Origin: CAVWDU01 sp963840725
GTDB taxonomy: Bacteria > Pseudomonadota > Gammaproteobacteria > Pseudomonadales > Halieaceae
NCBI GenBank assembly: GCA_963840725.1
Contig: CAWIZY010000016.1
Span: 1,240,001-1,304,000, forward strand
DNA length: 64,000 bases
Direction of reading: 5' to 3'
Shown here: positions 17,523-25,415 of the stretch, in pieces
How the letters are laid out: every line of letters starts with the position of its first letter
Numbering within the stretch: the first letter of the stretch is position 1
Notes under the pieces: generated by a model
The model's database searches: none
What the model was told of the DNA's origin: nothing
Seen by the model: the letters and a program-made list of their open reading frames with translations, nothing else
Made by a program: the position numbers and the translations under genes

Positions 17523-18250
17523 CTGGCTTTGATGCGCGTATTTTTGCGCCTTGCCAGTGAGCCCAGCTGCGCCATTGAAGCGCGCATGGAATAGATGTAG
17601 TCCAGATATCCCAGCTGGTGCAGCTCGAGCACGTTTTTGTCCGGCAGCTCACGCAGCCTGGTATCGTCAATAGTATGTAAGCCGTCAAGGCGGCGAGTGG
17701 TTCCGTCGGCGAGACGCACCCCGAGTTCCAGCGGTTTGATCAACTCCATTACATCGAGTTTGCGTACAAATTCACCGCCGAGATTGGAGCTTTGCAATAC
17801 ATGTGCAATCAACTGGTTCATGCCCTTGAACCATTCAGTCACTTCACCGTCTTCAGTGAACATCGGCTCTCCCGCTTCTGTGCTGACTCTGGGGCTGTCC
17901 AAATCAATGGCGAGTATGGGGACGTTGCTGGTCGTGCCGTCTTCTTCTTTTAGCTTTTGCGAGCGCAGTGAGAAGGGCTGTCTTCGGAAGGTGAGCGGTA
18001 TGTAGCCGGCATCCCAGCTGTCGTTTTCAAGAAACAGATTTTCTCCCGCTTCAAAACCGAATATGGAGACCAGCTTGTAGCCCCTGCTGTCACCTTCGCC
18101 CGAGAGCAGAATGGGATAGAACGCAGAGAGCTGGCTAAACTCGGTAGGCACCACCTCAGCCACATGCAGGTTGTCACCGTATTGCGCCCCGTGGGAGGTG
18201 ATGATTCGGGTTCCACGCAGCTTCTTGTCGACCAGTACGAGATTTGTCAT
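17519..18250 (-). CDS. SapC family protein
   Basis: About 243 residues. Matches the SapC family, named from a Campylobacter S-layer operon and very common in Halieaceae and Caulobacter relatives. Typical pieces are an N-terminal LVLVDKKLRGTRI, VVPTEFSQLSAFYPILL, and the mid region FLENDSWDAGYIPLTFRRQPF. The start at 18250 (MTNLVLVD) is preferred over the ATG at 18271, which has no recognisable ribosome site. In related bacteria sapC often neighbours TonB-dependent receptors and tryptophan halogenases; none is present here. Biochemical function is not established. Confidence 0.85.
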   Translation of the reverse strand: MTNLVLVDKKLRGTRIITSHGAQYGDNLHVAEVVPTEFSQLSAFYPILLSGEGDSRGYKLVSIFGFEAGENLFLENDSWDAGYIPLTFRRQPFSLRSQKLKEEDGTTSNVPILAIDLDSPRVSTEAGEPMFTEDGEVTEWFKGMNQLIAHVLQSSNLGGEFVRKLDVMELIKPLELGVRLADGTTRRLDGLHTIDDTRLRELPDKNVLELHQLGYLDYIYSMRASMAQLGSLARRKNTRIKAS

Positions 18251-18281
18251 CTGTGATTCCAATTCCTGCATGAGCTGTCAG

Positions 18282-18398
18282 CTACCAGCTTACCAGCACG
18301 GGATACAGTGATGCCACCAGCATGAGGTTGTTGGGCCCGGGCGTAATCGAGGAGACCAGCGAAAATAGCGCCAGGCCGAACAGGCGTTCAAATGCCAT
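18282..18398 (-). pseudogene. Remnant of a LysE/RhtB-family exporter (N-terminal fragment)
   Basis: 38 codons from ATG 18398 to a TAG at 18282. The translation ends FSLVSSITPGPNNLMLVAS then diverges; ITPGPNNLM is the signature first helix of LysE/RhtB amino-acid exporters, normally about 200 residues. Only this first helix remains, so the rest was deleted; the SapC gene begins about 30 bases further on. Found by reading the minus strand of an otherwise empty gap. Confidence 0.65.
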
Positions 18399-18621
18399 AC
18401 CCGGAGTATGGACGGTTTGATCATCCAGGTGCTTGCTTGGGCATGAAGCTTAAAGCCTTATCCGGGAGGTGTTGTCGGTTGCCCCGGGGGTTTTCCTGGC
18501 GCGTGACCGGGCACAAGTGTCTCCAGGGGCGGCTGTGCGGGGCGATGGACGTAGTGCTGCGGTCGCTGTAGGCTTTGTAACTGACATTTAAGTCCACGGT
18601 TTCTGTGAACAGGAGCAATCG
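18399..18621. other. Intergenic region, nothing recognised
   Basis: With the LysE remnant this makes a 350-base gap between the SapC gene and the SnoaL-like gene. The right part must hold the promoter for the rightward SnoaL-like gene, but no confident -35/-10 pair or hairpin was seen. Confidence 0.4.
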
Positions 18622-19002
18622 ATGCAGACTCTGGCCCTTTGGCACGAGATCGTCAGTAACCGCGACTACAGCAGGCTCGATGAAATACTGGCCGAAAACT
18701 GCGTTTTTCATTCCCCCGTCGTGCATACGCCCCAGGTGGGCAAGGCATTGACCCGGCTTTACTTGACCGGCGCAACCCAGGTGTTTAACCAGAGTTTTCA
18801 CTACACCAAGGAGATCGTTGATGGCCAGCAAGCCGTCCTGGAATTTGTCTGCGAACTGGATGGCATTATTATCAACGGCGTGGATATTATGACATTCGAC
18901 GAACAGGGTCTGATCGTCGAATTCAAAGTCATGGTCCGCCCCTTGAAAGCGGTGCACTTATTGCACCAGAAAATGCAAGTTATGTTGGAGCAACTGTCAT
19001 GA
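18622..19002 (+). CDS. SnoaL-like / nuclear transport factor 2 fold protein
   Basis: 126 residues with the compact cone-shaped SnoaL pattern: an N-terminal WHEIVSNRDYSRLDEILAENCVFHSP, a central FHYTKEIVDGQQAVLEFVCELDG and a C-terminal FKVMVRPLKAV. Proteins of this fold include steroid isomerases, polyketide cyclases and limonene-epoxide hydrolases; the substrate here cannot be told. The start codon is preceded by AGGAG. The stop overlaps the next ATG (ATGA). Confidence 0.8.
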   Translation: MQTLALWHEIVSNRDYSRLDEILAENCVFHSPVVHTPQVGKALTRLYLTGATQVFNQSFHYTKEIVDGQQAVLEFVCELDGIIINGVDIMTFDEQGLIVEFKVMVRPLKAVHLLHQKMQVMLEQLS

Positions 19003-19811
19003 AATACGGGTTTATTGCATTGCTGTTGCTGGGCCTGTCAGCCTGTGGTGCTGAAGTGCCGGACACGGCCTCCCCAGGTGTCGCCGCGCCCGATTCCGCT
19101 GATTTGGAGGAGGAAGTTATGGCTGTAATCGAGGGTAGTGTCGTTTATCGCGAGCGGATGATGTTGAAGCCGGGAGCCGAGATGCTGGTACAGTTGGAGG
19201 ACGTTTCGCTGGCGGATGCGATGGCCACGGTCATCGCGTCGCAAACCCAGACCTTGTCCGGTTCGCCGCCCTACGCATTTGAGTTGCAGTATGACCCGGC
19301 GCAGATCGAGGCGCGAAAGGACTACGGGCTGCGGGTAAAAATTACTCATGGTGAGCGTCTCCTGTTCACCAATCCGGATTATATTGATCCCTTCAGTGCT
19401 GATCTCAGTGGAATTGTTGTCAAGGGCGTGCCGAAGTCTCCTGGCGGCGGACCCGGACTGGAGGATGGGCGCTGGGTCCTCATTACTATGGAGGATGCTG
19501 AGGTGGTGACGGGTGCCGAAGGTAAGCCGGTTGATATTCAGTTTGATGCTGCCGAGCAGCGCTACAGTGGTTTTTCGGGTTGCAACCGGTTTAGCGGGGG
19601 TTACACCAGGGAGGGGGGGTCGCAGCATGGCAGTGCACTGCAGCTGGGGCCTGCAGCAGCCACCATGATGGCCTGTGTGGACGGCATGGAACTGGAGCAA
19701 CAGTTCCAGAAAATGCTGGCTAAAGTGGACGCCTTCGGACTGCAGGACGGTAAGCTGGTGCTGATGTCCGGGCCGTCGCAATTGGCCACGTTTCAGTATT
19801 CGGAACACTGA
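18999..19811 (+). CDS. YbaY + META (HslJ-like) two-domain lipoprotein
   Basis: 270 residues. Lipoprotein signal with lipobox LSAC. The first domain (about 42-140) matches the YbaY type II lipoprotein domain (VIEGSVVYRERMMLKPGAEM, then VQLEDVSLADA). The second (about 150-268) is a META domain with YSGFSGCNRFSGGY and MMACVDGMELEQQFQKML, as in HslJ. HslJ is a heat-inducible envelope protein linked to novobiocin tolerance in E. coli. It is coupled to the SnoaL-like gene by ATGA. Confidence 0.88.
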   Translation: MKYGFIALLLLGLSACGAEVPDTASPGVAAPDSADLEEEVMAVIEGSVVYRERMMLKPGAEMLVQLEDVSLADAMATVIASQTQTLSGSPPYAFELQYDPAQIEARKDYGLRVKITHGERLLFTNPDYIDPFSADLSGIVVKGVPKSPGGGPGLEDGRWVLITMEDAEVVTGAEGKPVDIQFDAAEQRYSGFSGCNRFSGGYTREGGSQHGSALQLGPAAATMMACVDGMELEQQFQKMLAKVDAFGLQDGKLVLMSGPSQLATFQYSEH

Positions 19812-20161
19812 CGAGGATTGAAGTGGGGACAAGTCCTCGAGAGAGACTCGCCGCCGGTCCTCTAATGGCGCACTTCTGCTTCGCAAGCACCGGTGAATGC
19901 CGATCCATGCTCAGCTGCGCCACCCAGGGGTTGTGCTGCGCAACGCAGCCGAGCTTGCCTGTCAGCCTCTGAAAGCTTGCCCGTTGTGTTTTCCCGGTTT
20001 TATTTCTCCGCCCAGTATCGATTCGCGACAGGTTTTTCAGTCGGGTTTCGGTCGTTGCCATCCCGCTGGTTGAGAGGTGCCCTACGGGGACACGCAGTAA
20101 GTGAATTGTCCGGGCTACGTGTTACAGTCTCGGGCTACAGAAACAACGAGGATGGGGAGTG
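19812..20161. other. Intergenic region, nothing recognised
   Basis: About 350 bases before ubiX. Open frames on both strands (89 and 113 codons) have no recognisable family signature and overlap flanking genes, so they are not called. No clear hairpin terminator for the META lipoprotein was found. Confidence 0.4.
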
Positions 20162-20725
20162 ATGACACGGCGTTTGGTGGTGGGTATCAGCGGTGCTTCC
20201 GGTATCATTTACGGTGTGCGAGCGTTGCAGGCTTTGCGCGAGAGTGAGGTGGAGACGCATCTCGTTATGAGCAAGTCTGCAGAGCTCACATTGCACCACG
20301 AGTTAGAGCTGTCTTTGAAGGAAATCAAGGCTCTGGCGAGTGAAGTTCACCCGGTAAGAAATGTGGGTGCTGCCATCGCCAGTGGATCGTTTGTCACTGA
20401 GGGGATGCTGATTGCCCCCTGTTCGATCCGCACCCTGTCCGAAATTGCCACAGGCGTCACCTCAAGTCTGCTGACCCGGGCGGCCGATGTGGTGCTGAAG
20501 GAGCGCCGACGCCTGGTCCTGATGGTCCGGGAGACTCCCCTTCATACCGGTCACCTGCGTGCCATGACCCAGCTCTCGGAGATGGGCGCCGTGATCGCCC
20601 CGCCCGTGCCCGCCTTTTACACCAAGCCAGATTCCATTGATGAGCTGGTCGATCAGAGTGTCGGTCGGGTCCTGGATTTGTTCGGCCTCGAGCCCGGCAG
20701 AATCAGGCGTTGGGACGGGGGCTGA
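20162..20725 (+). CDS. ubiX: Flavin prenyltransferase UbiX
   Basis: Makes prenylated FMN, the cofactor of the UbiD decarboxylase of ubiquinone synthesis. About 187 residues. N-terminal RLVVGISGASGIIYGVRAL binds FMN; ASGSFVTEGMLIAPCS and ERRRLVLMVRETPLHTGHL are the usual UbiX motifs. A GTG one codon upstream (20159) is an alternative start. The MFS gene follows 28 bases later. ubiD is not in the window. Confidence 0.95.
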   Translation: MTRRLVVGISGASGIIYGVRALQALRESEVETHLVMSKSAELTLHHELELSLKEIKALASEVHPVRNVGAAIASGSFVTEGMLIAPCSIRTLSEIATGVTSSLLTRAADVVLKERRRLVLMVRETPLHTGHLRAMTQLSEMGAVIAPPVPAFYTKPDSIDELVDQSVGRVLDLFGLEPGRIRRWDGG

Positions 20726-20753
20726 TTTGTCACCCACCGAGCGTGGCTCCAGT

Positions 20754-21917
20754 ATGCCGATTCTGTTTGGGGTGATTCTGCTGGACCTCGTGGGATTCGG
20801 TATCGTGATTCCCATCCTGCCTTTCCTGTCGCCTCAGCTGGGCGCCGATAAACTGGATATCGCGCTGATTGTTGTCACCTACGCATTCTTCGCCGGCCTA
20901 TTCGGCCCCTTCTGGGGCCGGCTCTCCGATCAGCTGGGCCGCAAGCCGGTGATCATGATCTGTCTGGCAGGTGCAGCGCTTTCCTATTTGTTGCTCGGCT
21001 TTTCCCACGAGCTGTGGATGATATTCGTCGCCAGGGGCTTTGCCGGCGTGATGGCTGGTAATTTTGGCGTGGCCTCGGCGATGATGGCTGATATCACTAC
21101 CGCCGAAAACCGTGCCCGCGGGATGGGTGTTATTGGCGCGGCATTCGGCCTCGGGTTGGTGCTGGGGCCTTTGCTGGGTGGTTTGCTCTCCGGCGAAGAC
21201 GGCAGTTTCGCGCTGCCCTGTATCGTCGCGGGTTTCATGTCTTTATTGGCTATTGTTGCCGCCGCTGTGTTTCTGCCGGAGTCTCTGCCACCGGAGCGTC
21301 GCGCGGCCAATCGCGAGTTGCATCGTGCCGGGGGCGGTGAGTCAACCCTGGCCATGCTAAAGCGCACTGGCAACCGACTGCTGGTATTTCAGTATGTGAT
21401 TCACAACAGTTGCGTTAGTTCGATTACTTATATCGTTCCGCTTTGGGTCGGTGATCTGTTGGGTTGGGGTGCTCGCGAAGTGGGTATGTTGTTCGGGGTT
21501 CAGGGTGCCATTATGGTGATGTTTCAGGGTGGTTTGATCGGTCCGATAACCAATATTCTCGGGGAACTCACTTTTTTGCGTCTGGCGATTGCCAGCCTGG
21601 TATCCGGTTTGGTCGTCGCCTTGTTTGCCGACACAGCACCGCTGATGGTCACCGCGACATTTGTGGCGCTCTCGGGCGCCACCCTCTGTATGCCGCTGCT
21701 GAACTCCATTACCAGCTACCGGACCCCCCCTGAATTTCGGGGGAGGGTGTTGGGAACTACCAGTGCTGCTTCCTCCTGGGGTCGGGTGATTGGTCCTTTG
21801 CTGTCGGGCCTTGCGCTCTCGACCTACGGCTATACTGCAGCCTGGGCTGCCTGTCTGGTGCTGGCCTGTCTGTACTTTTTGTGGGCATTGCGTGAGCCCT
21901 CGATAATGCCGGTGTGA
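20754..21917 (+). CDS. Major facilitator superfamily drug/metabolite efflux transporter (TetA-like DHA1)
   Basis: 387 residues with twelve predicted membrane segments. Motif A between helices 2 and 3 is GRLSDQLGRKPVIM; helix 1 reads LLDLVGFGIVIPILP and the region after helix 4 contains GMGVIGAAFGLGLVLGPLLGG, both typical of TetA-type proton antiporters. The export substrate is unknown. ATG 20754 is chosen; an in-frame TTG at 20727 just after the ubiX stop would add nine residues. Genus-wide TetA homologues are mostly housekeeping exporters, so resistance is not implied. Confidence 0.88.
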   Translation: MPILFGVILLDLVGFGIVIPILPFLSPQLGADKLDIALIVVTYAFFAGLFGPFWGRLSDQLGRKPVIMICLAGAALSYLLLGFSHELWMIFVARGFAGVMAGNFGVASAMMADITTAENRARGMGVIGAAFGLGLVLGPLLGGLLSGEDGSFALPCIVAGFMSLLAIVAAAVFLPESLPPERRAANRELHRAGGGESTLAMLKRTGNRLLVFQYVIHNSCVSSITYIVPLWVGDLLGWGAREVGMLFGVQGAIMVMFQGGLIGPITNILGELTFLRLAIASLVSGLVVALFADTAPLMVTATFVALSGATLCMPLLNSITSYRTPPEFRGRVLGTTSAASSWGRVIGPLLSGLALSTYGYTAAWAACLVLACLYFLWALREPSIMPV

Positions 21918-21965
21918 CAGGGGTCGTGTAGCTGCCTGCCCGTCGCCAGATGAATAATTGGTTAA

Positions 21966-22006
21966 ATAGGCAACAATCACTGTTTCCCGCCTGAAATTTT
22001 GCCTAT
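21966..22006. repeat. 8-bp inverted repeat upstream of the HIT gene
   Basis: ATAGGCAA (21966-21973) and TTGCCTAT (21999-22006) separated by 25 bases, in the 129-base gap between the MFS and HIT genes. No T run follows, so a terminator is unlikely; it may be an operator or chance. Confidence 0.4.
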
Positions 22007-22046
22007 CCTGCTGTAAACATGAGGTGGTCACAGGGGTTAGCCCGTG

Positions 22047-22472
22047 ATGCAAGTCGATGAAATACACCCGCAGCTGATGGCTGATTGCCACCTGTTGGGC
22101 AATTTGCCTGCCACAGCAGTATTGCTGAACCGCAACGCGATTCTGCCATGGTTTGTTCTGCTGCCCGACACCCGGCTACCCGATCTGTTGGACCTGCCTG
22201 AGGAGCACCTGCAAGCTGTGATTCGGGATTGTGCGACGGTTTCGGCGTTCGTGAAGGAAGTCATGGGGTTTGCCAAGGTTAACTTTGGCGGCTTGGGCAA
22301 CGTTGTGCCCCAGATGCACCTGCATATCATCGGGCGCAGCGACGACGATCCCTGCTGGCCAAAGCCGATCTGGGGAAATCTAAAGACCGAAGCGGCGTAC
22401 CGTCAGCGCGACCTTCGGGAGTACCGGGACCAACTGAAAAAAATGGCCGGGCTGATACCGGCCCCGTTTTAG
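22047..22472 (+). CDS. HIT (histidine triad) family protein
   Basis: 141 residues of a branch with Gln in place of the first triad His: VVPQMHLHIIGR (about residues 89-100) instead of His-x-His-x-His. The N-terminal half contains WFVLLPD and LPEEHLQAV, usual HIT strands and helix. HIT proteins are nucleotidyl hydrolases or transferases acting on AMP conjugates or dinucleoside polyphosphates. The Gln form is common in proteobacterial homologues. ATG 22047 is preferred to the adjacent GTG at 22044. Confidence 0.85.
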   Translation: MQVDEIHPQLMADCHLLGNLPATAVLLNRNAILPWFVLLPDTRLPDLLDLPEEHLQAVIRDCATVSAFVKEVMGFAKVNFGGLGNVVPQMHLHIIGRSDDDPCWPKPIWGNLKTEAAYRQRDLREYRDQLKKMAGLIPAPF

Positions 22473-22537
22473 AGAGCATCGAACAAGCCATGGACACACA
22501 GATTCGGCTGGCTTCGCTGCCCTTGCGGAGATAGGTG

Positions 22538-23515
22538 ATGGCTAAAAAAGTACTGGTAACCCATCAGTTACCCGGCAAACGCATTTTTGAACTGGGCCAG
22601 TCCTGTTCAATGAACGTCTGGATGGGGCCGGGCTTGTTGTCTGCGCAGTGCCTGCGGGAGGAGCTCGCTGATTGTCAGGGCCTGGTTTGTCTGCTGACTG
22701 ACCGTCTCGATCGCACTCTGCTCGAAGATATGCCCCAACTTGAATTTGTATCCAGTATGTCGGTCGGGGTAGATCACGTGGACAGCGAGGTACTCAGTGC
22801 GCGCGGAATTCCATTGGGCAATACGCCCGGTGTCCTGGTCGATACAACAGCCGATACCACCTTTGCGCTAATGCTGGCGGCCGCCAGGCGGATCCCGGAG
22901 GCTGATTGTTTTATCCGGCAGGGTAAGTGGACCGCAGAAAATGCCTGGTCGCCGGACTTCTTTATAGGCAAGGATGTTAGCGGTGCCACGCTGGGTATCG
23001 TCGGGCTGGGTGCTATCGGCCAGGCGGTAGCGCGCCGGGCGGCAGCTTTTGGCATGGAGGTGGTGGCCTGGAACCGTACACCCCGAGAGGTGCCAGGCGT
23101 GAGCAATGCCAGTCTGGAAGAAGTCTTGACCCGGGCCGACTTCGTCTCTGTCCATGTAGCCCTGACCCCTGAGACACGCAATATGCTGGATGAGAGCAGG
23201 ATTGGACTGATGAAGCCCGGTGCTGTGCTGGTCAACACGGCTCGCGGCGGCATTGTTGATGAATCTGCGCTGGCCGACGCACTGCGCCGGGGCCATCTTT
23301 ACGCAGCGGCGATCGACGTATTTGAGCAGGAGCCGGTGCCTGCCGACAATCCGCTGTTATACCTGCCCAATGTTCTGGTTGTGCCCCATATAGGCAGCGC
23401 CACTGCCCAGACCCGGGCAAAAATGGCAGACCTTGCGGTTGAGAATGCCCTCGCCGCCCTTGACGGGAGGCGCATGCCGCACTGCGCTAACCCGGAGGTC
23501 TATCAGGGGGTCTGA
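22538..23515 (+). CDS. D-2-hydroxyacid dehydrogenase (glyoxylate/hydroxypyruvate reductase type)
   Basis: 325 residues. NAD(P)-binding GIVGLGAIGQAVARRAAAFGM, catalytic Arg in NTARGGIVDE, Glu in FEQEPVPADNPL, and His in VVPHIGSATAQTR, the Arg-Glu-His set of this family. WNRTP after the second strand fits NADPH preference, and the overall pattern is that of GhrB/GRHPR reductases. Likely reduces glyoxylate or hydroxypyruvate; substrate is inferred. GGAG lies eight bases before the ATG at 22538. Confidence 0.92.
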   Translation: MAKKVLVTHQLPGKRIFELGQSCSMNVWMGPGLLSAQCLREELADCQGLVCLLTDRLDRTLLEDMPQLEFVSSMSVGVDHVDSEVLSARGIPLGNTPGVLVDTTADTTFALMLAAARRIPEADCFIRQGKWTAENAWSPDFFIGKDVSGATLGIVGLGAIGQAVARRAAAFGMEVVAWNRTPREVPGVSNASLEEVLTRADFVSVHVALTPETRNMLDESRIGLMKPGAVLVNTARGGIVDESALADALRRGHLYAAAIDVFEQEPVPADNPLLYLPNVLVVPHIGSATAQTRAKMADLAVENALAALDGRRMPHCANPEVYQGV

Positions 23516-23545
23516 TTTGACGCTGGAGCTGGTCGGGCGACGCGA

Positions 23546-24121
23546 TCAGGAGGCCGGTGGCAGGGAGCTGAGCCCCTTGTTGATAGCCTGATTGACCAGC
23601 GAACGCAATCGGGCAGTGTCGGGCATGTTGCTGTCTTCTACTATCTTGGTAATCACCACGCTCCATACCTCCCGCTTGCTCTCAAGGTCGTTGAAGGAGA
23701 TGCGGATATTCTCGGTATCCCTGACCCCTGACAAGGCAGTTGCGTTGTCTATCGTGGCCTGATCGACCTGCCGGTTGATGACTTGTGGGCGGGTGTTGAT
23801 GTTGGTGACTTCCTCGCTATCAAAGCCCTGGAGTGATCCGGGGGCATTGATGAAGTGAACATCGAACTCCGCGCGGGCTGCATCGCGGCGATAGCCAAGC
23901 GCTTGCAATCGCGCATCCACGGCCTCGCGGACGATGCTATCGAGAACGTAAACACTGTCTCGAGAATTGCTGGTGTTTTCCAGAGGGGGTGTGCGCCAGG
24001 CGTAGTGGTGATAGTTGCCAGCCTGGAACTCAGCAGCGTCAGTCGGCTCTGTGTTCACGCTGGCGCAACCGCCGATGGCTAAGACCGCAAGCAGCAGAAT
24101 CGAGTAGTGGGTTGCGTGCAT
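23546..24121 (-). CDS. DUF4136 lipoprotein
   Basis: 191 residues with a lipoprotein signal (lipobox IGGC near residue 19). The mature part has the DUF4136 layout: YHHYAWRTPP near the N-terminus, an inner repeat-like VREAVDARLQALGYRR and a C-terminal region ending in a helix LRSLVNQAINKGLSSLPP. Family function is unknown; envelope location is predicted. It is convergent with the dehydrogenase and divergent from the LysR gene. Confidence 0.82.
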   Translation of the reverse strand: MHATHYSILLLAVLAIGGCASVNTEPTDAAEFQAGNYHHYAWRTPPLENTSNSRDSVYVLDSIVREAVDARLQALGYRRDAARAEFDVHFINAPGSLQGFDSEEVTNINTRPQVINRQVDQATIDNATALSGVRDTENIRISFNDLESKREVWSVVITKIVEDSNMPDTARLRSLVNQAINKGLSSLPPAS

Positions 24122-24296
24122 GCTGTTTCTCCAGATCCGGAGGTGGCTATAGTAGCAGTCAATGGCAGCCCGAGCCAGAAGCCGGCAAGCCAGCCCGGAC
24201 CCCCGCCGTGACGGTAGCGGGGCGACTCAAGGACTAATCGCGGGAGCTGCCCATTTTCGGGTGCGCGGCTCAGATGAGTCTGCTAGCATCCAAGGT

Positions 24297-24311
24297 ATAA
24301 CGTATAGTTAT
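24297..24311. promoter_or_regulatory. Palindromic candidate operator of the LysR gene
   Basis: ATAAC-GTATA-GTTAT, a perfect 5-bp inverted repeat with 5-base spacer, centred about 23 bases before the LysR ATG. Overall it is a 15-base LTTR-like dyad. Its position suggests autoregulation. Confidence 0.4.
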
Positions 24312-24326
24312 TTCTGTCGAGGGTAC

Positions 24327-25337
24327 ATGATTTCGCGCAAACTGATCCGCACTGATCTCAATCTGCTGGTGGCGCTGCAGATTCTGCTGGAGGAGCGCAA
24401 CGTCACTCGCGCCGCTGAGCGTCTCTCTGTCTCCCAGCCAGCGTTGAGTAAAACCCTGCAGAAACTGCGAGACTCCTTTGAGGACGAACTGTTTACCCGC
24501 ACCGCGCATGGGCTGGTGCCCACACCTCGAGCCGAGGCCCTGGCAAAAGAGCTACCCTCCGTGCTCGAAAGTGTAGAGCATGTGCTGGGCAGCGACGATT
24601 TTTCGCCGCGAACCTACGACGGCAGTTTCAAGCTGTTGCTACCGCCCATATTGAGTGAGGCACTGCTGCCGGGACTGATGGCCGAGTTGCACGATAGCGC
24701 TCCCTGCGTGCAGATTATCACTGCAGAGGTGGCGCCGAACTATCAGGACCAGCTCAAGAAGGGCGAGGCCGACTTCGCGGCGTTTGTCGCGGTCGATATC
24801 GATCGCGACATCCTCGCTGAGCCGATAGCGGCTATAGCGCCGCGGTGTTACATGCGAATCGATCACCCGTTGGTCGATAGTGACTTCAGGCTGCAGGAAT
24901 TCCTGGCCTACCCCCATCTCCGTTTATACCTGCCCGGTTTGACCCGGGAAAACACCAGTATGGTCGACGATGTTCTGGGGCAGTACGGTGTGCATCGCAC
25001 AATCAGCCTGGAGACCACACAATTTGCGTCAGCGGTTGGCGTCCTGACCCAGACCGACTCACTTCTGGTGGCGAATGCCGGGTTCGAGGAAGGGGGGCTT
25101 TACAAGGAGTTGATTGTAGGCCGGGAGCTGCCAGCAGAACTGCAGCGCATGGTGCGCAATACCCACAGCAGCAACCGGGGCAAGATGTCGCTGATGCGCC
25201 ATACCCGCACGTCGCGCAGCACGCCGCATCAATGGTTGCGTGGTTTGCTGATGCGCCACTTGACCCGGGCTCAACCCGCTATAGCGCAGGATGCCACGTC
25301 AGAGCCTGAGCTCGATCCCGCGATAGAGTCAGCGTAG
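24327..25337 (+). CDS. LysR-family transcriptional regulator
   Basis: 336 residues. The N-terminal winged helix-turn-helix (about 8-65) has LNLLVALQILLEERNVTRAA and LSVSQPALSKTLQKLR. The substrate-binding domain follows (about 95-300). The C-terminal 35 residues (after MRHTRTSRS) are low complexity and extend beyond typical length. The ATG at 24327 lies after GAGGGTAC; the longer frame upstream lacks family features. Target genes are not evident: neighbours are a divergent DUF4136 gene and a downstream convergent AraC gene. Confidence 0.92.
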   Translation: MISRKLIRTDLNLLVALQILLEERNVTRAAERLSVSQPALSKTLQKLRDSFEDELFTRTAHGLVPTPRAEALAKELPSVLESVEHVLGSDDFSPRTYDGSFKLLLPPILSEALLPGLMAELHDSAPCVQIITAEVAPNYQDQLKKGEADFAAFVAVDIDRDILAEPIAAIAPRCYMRIDHPLVDSDFRLQEFLAYPHLRLYLPGLTRENTSMVDDVLGQYGVHRTISLETTQFASAVGVLTQTDSLLVANAGFEEGGLYKELIVGRELPAELQRMVRNTHSSNRGKMSLMRHTRTSRSTPHQWLRGLLMRHLTRAQPAIAQDATSEPELDPAIESA

Positions 25338-25389
25338 TTCGGGCTGTGCAGGTCGGGCCGCGCAGGTCGGGCCGCGCAGATCGGGTCAC
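25334..25389. repeat. 14-bp tandem repeat at the LysR gene end
   Basis: Four units of gcaggtcgggccgc; the first (gtagttcgggctgt) is degenerate and contains the LysR stop codon, two are identical, and the last (gcagatcgggtcac) has four changes. It occupies most of the 78-base gap between two convergent regulators. Confidence 0.8.
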
Positions 25390-25415
25390 GCTGGCCGCGC
25401 CACGGAGGCCGCATC

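Noticed and set aside
19720..20061. 113-codon minus-strand frame before ubiX
   Set aside because: Overlaps the META lipoprotein end and has no family signature or plausible start signal.
19893..20162. 89-codon plus-strand frame running into ubiX
   Set aside because: Low-information composition and overlap with the UbiX start; nothing supports translation.
20754..21917. Tetracycline-resistance determinant
   Set aside because: TetA-like motifs are shared by general DHA1 exporters; no TetR gene or mobile context accompanies it.
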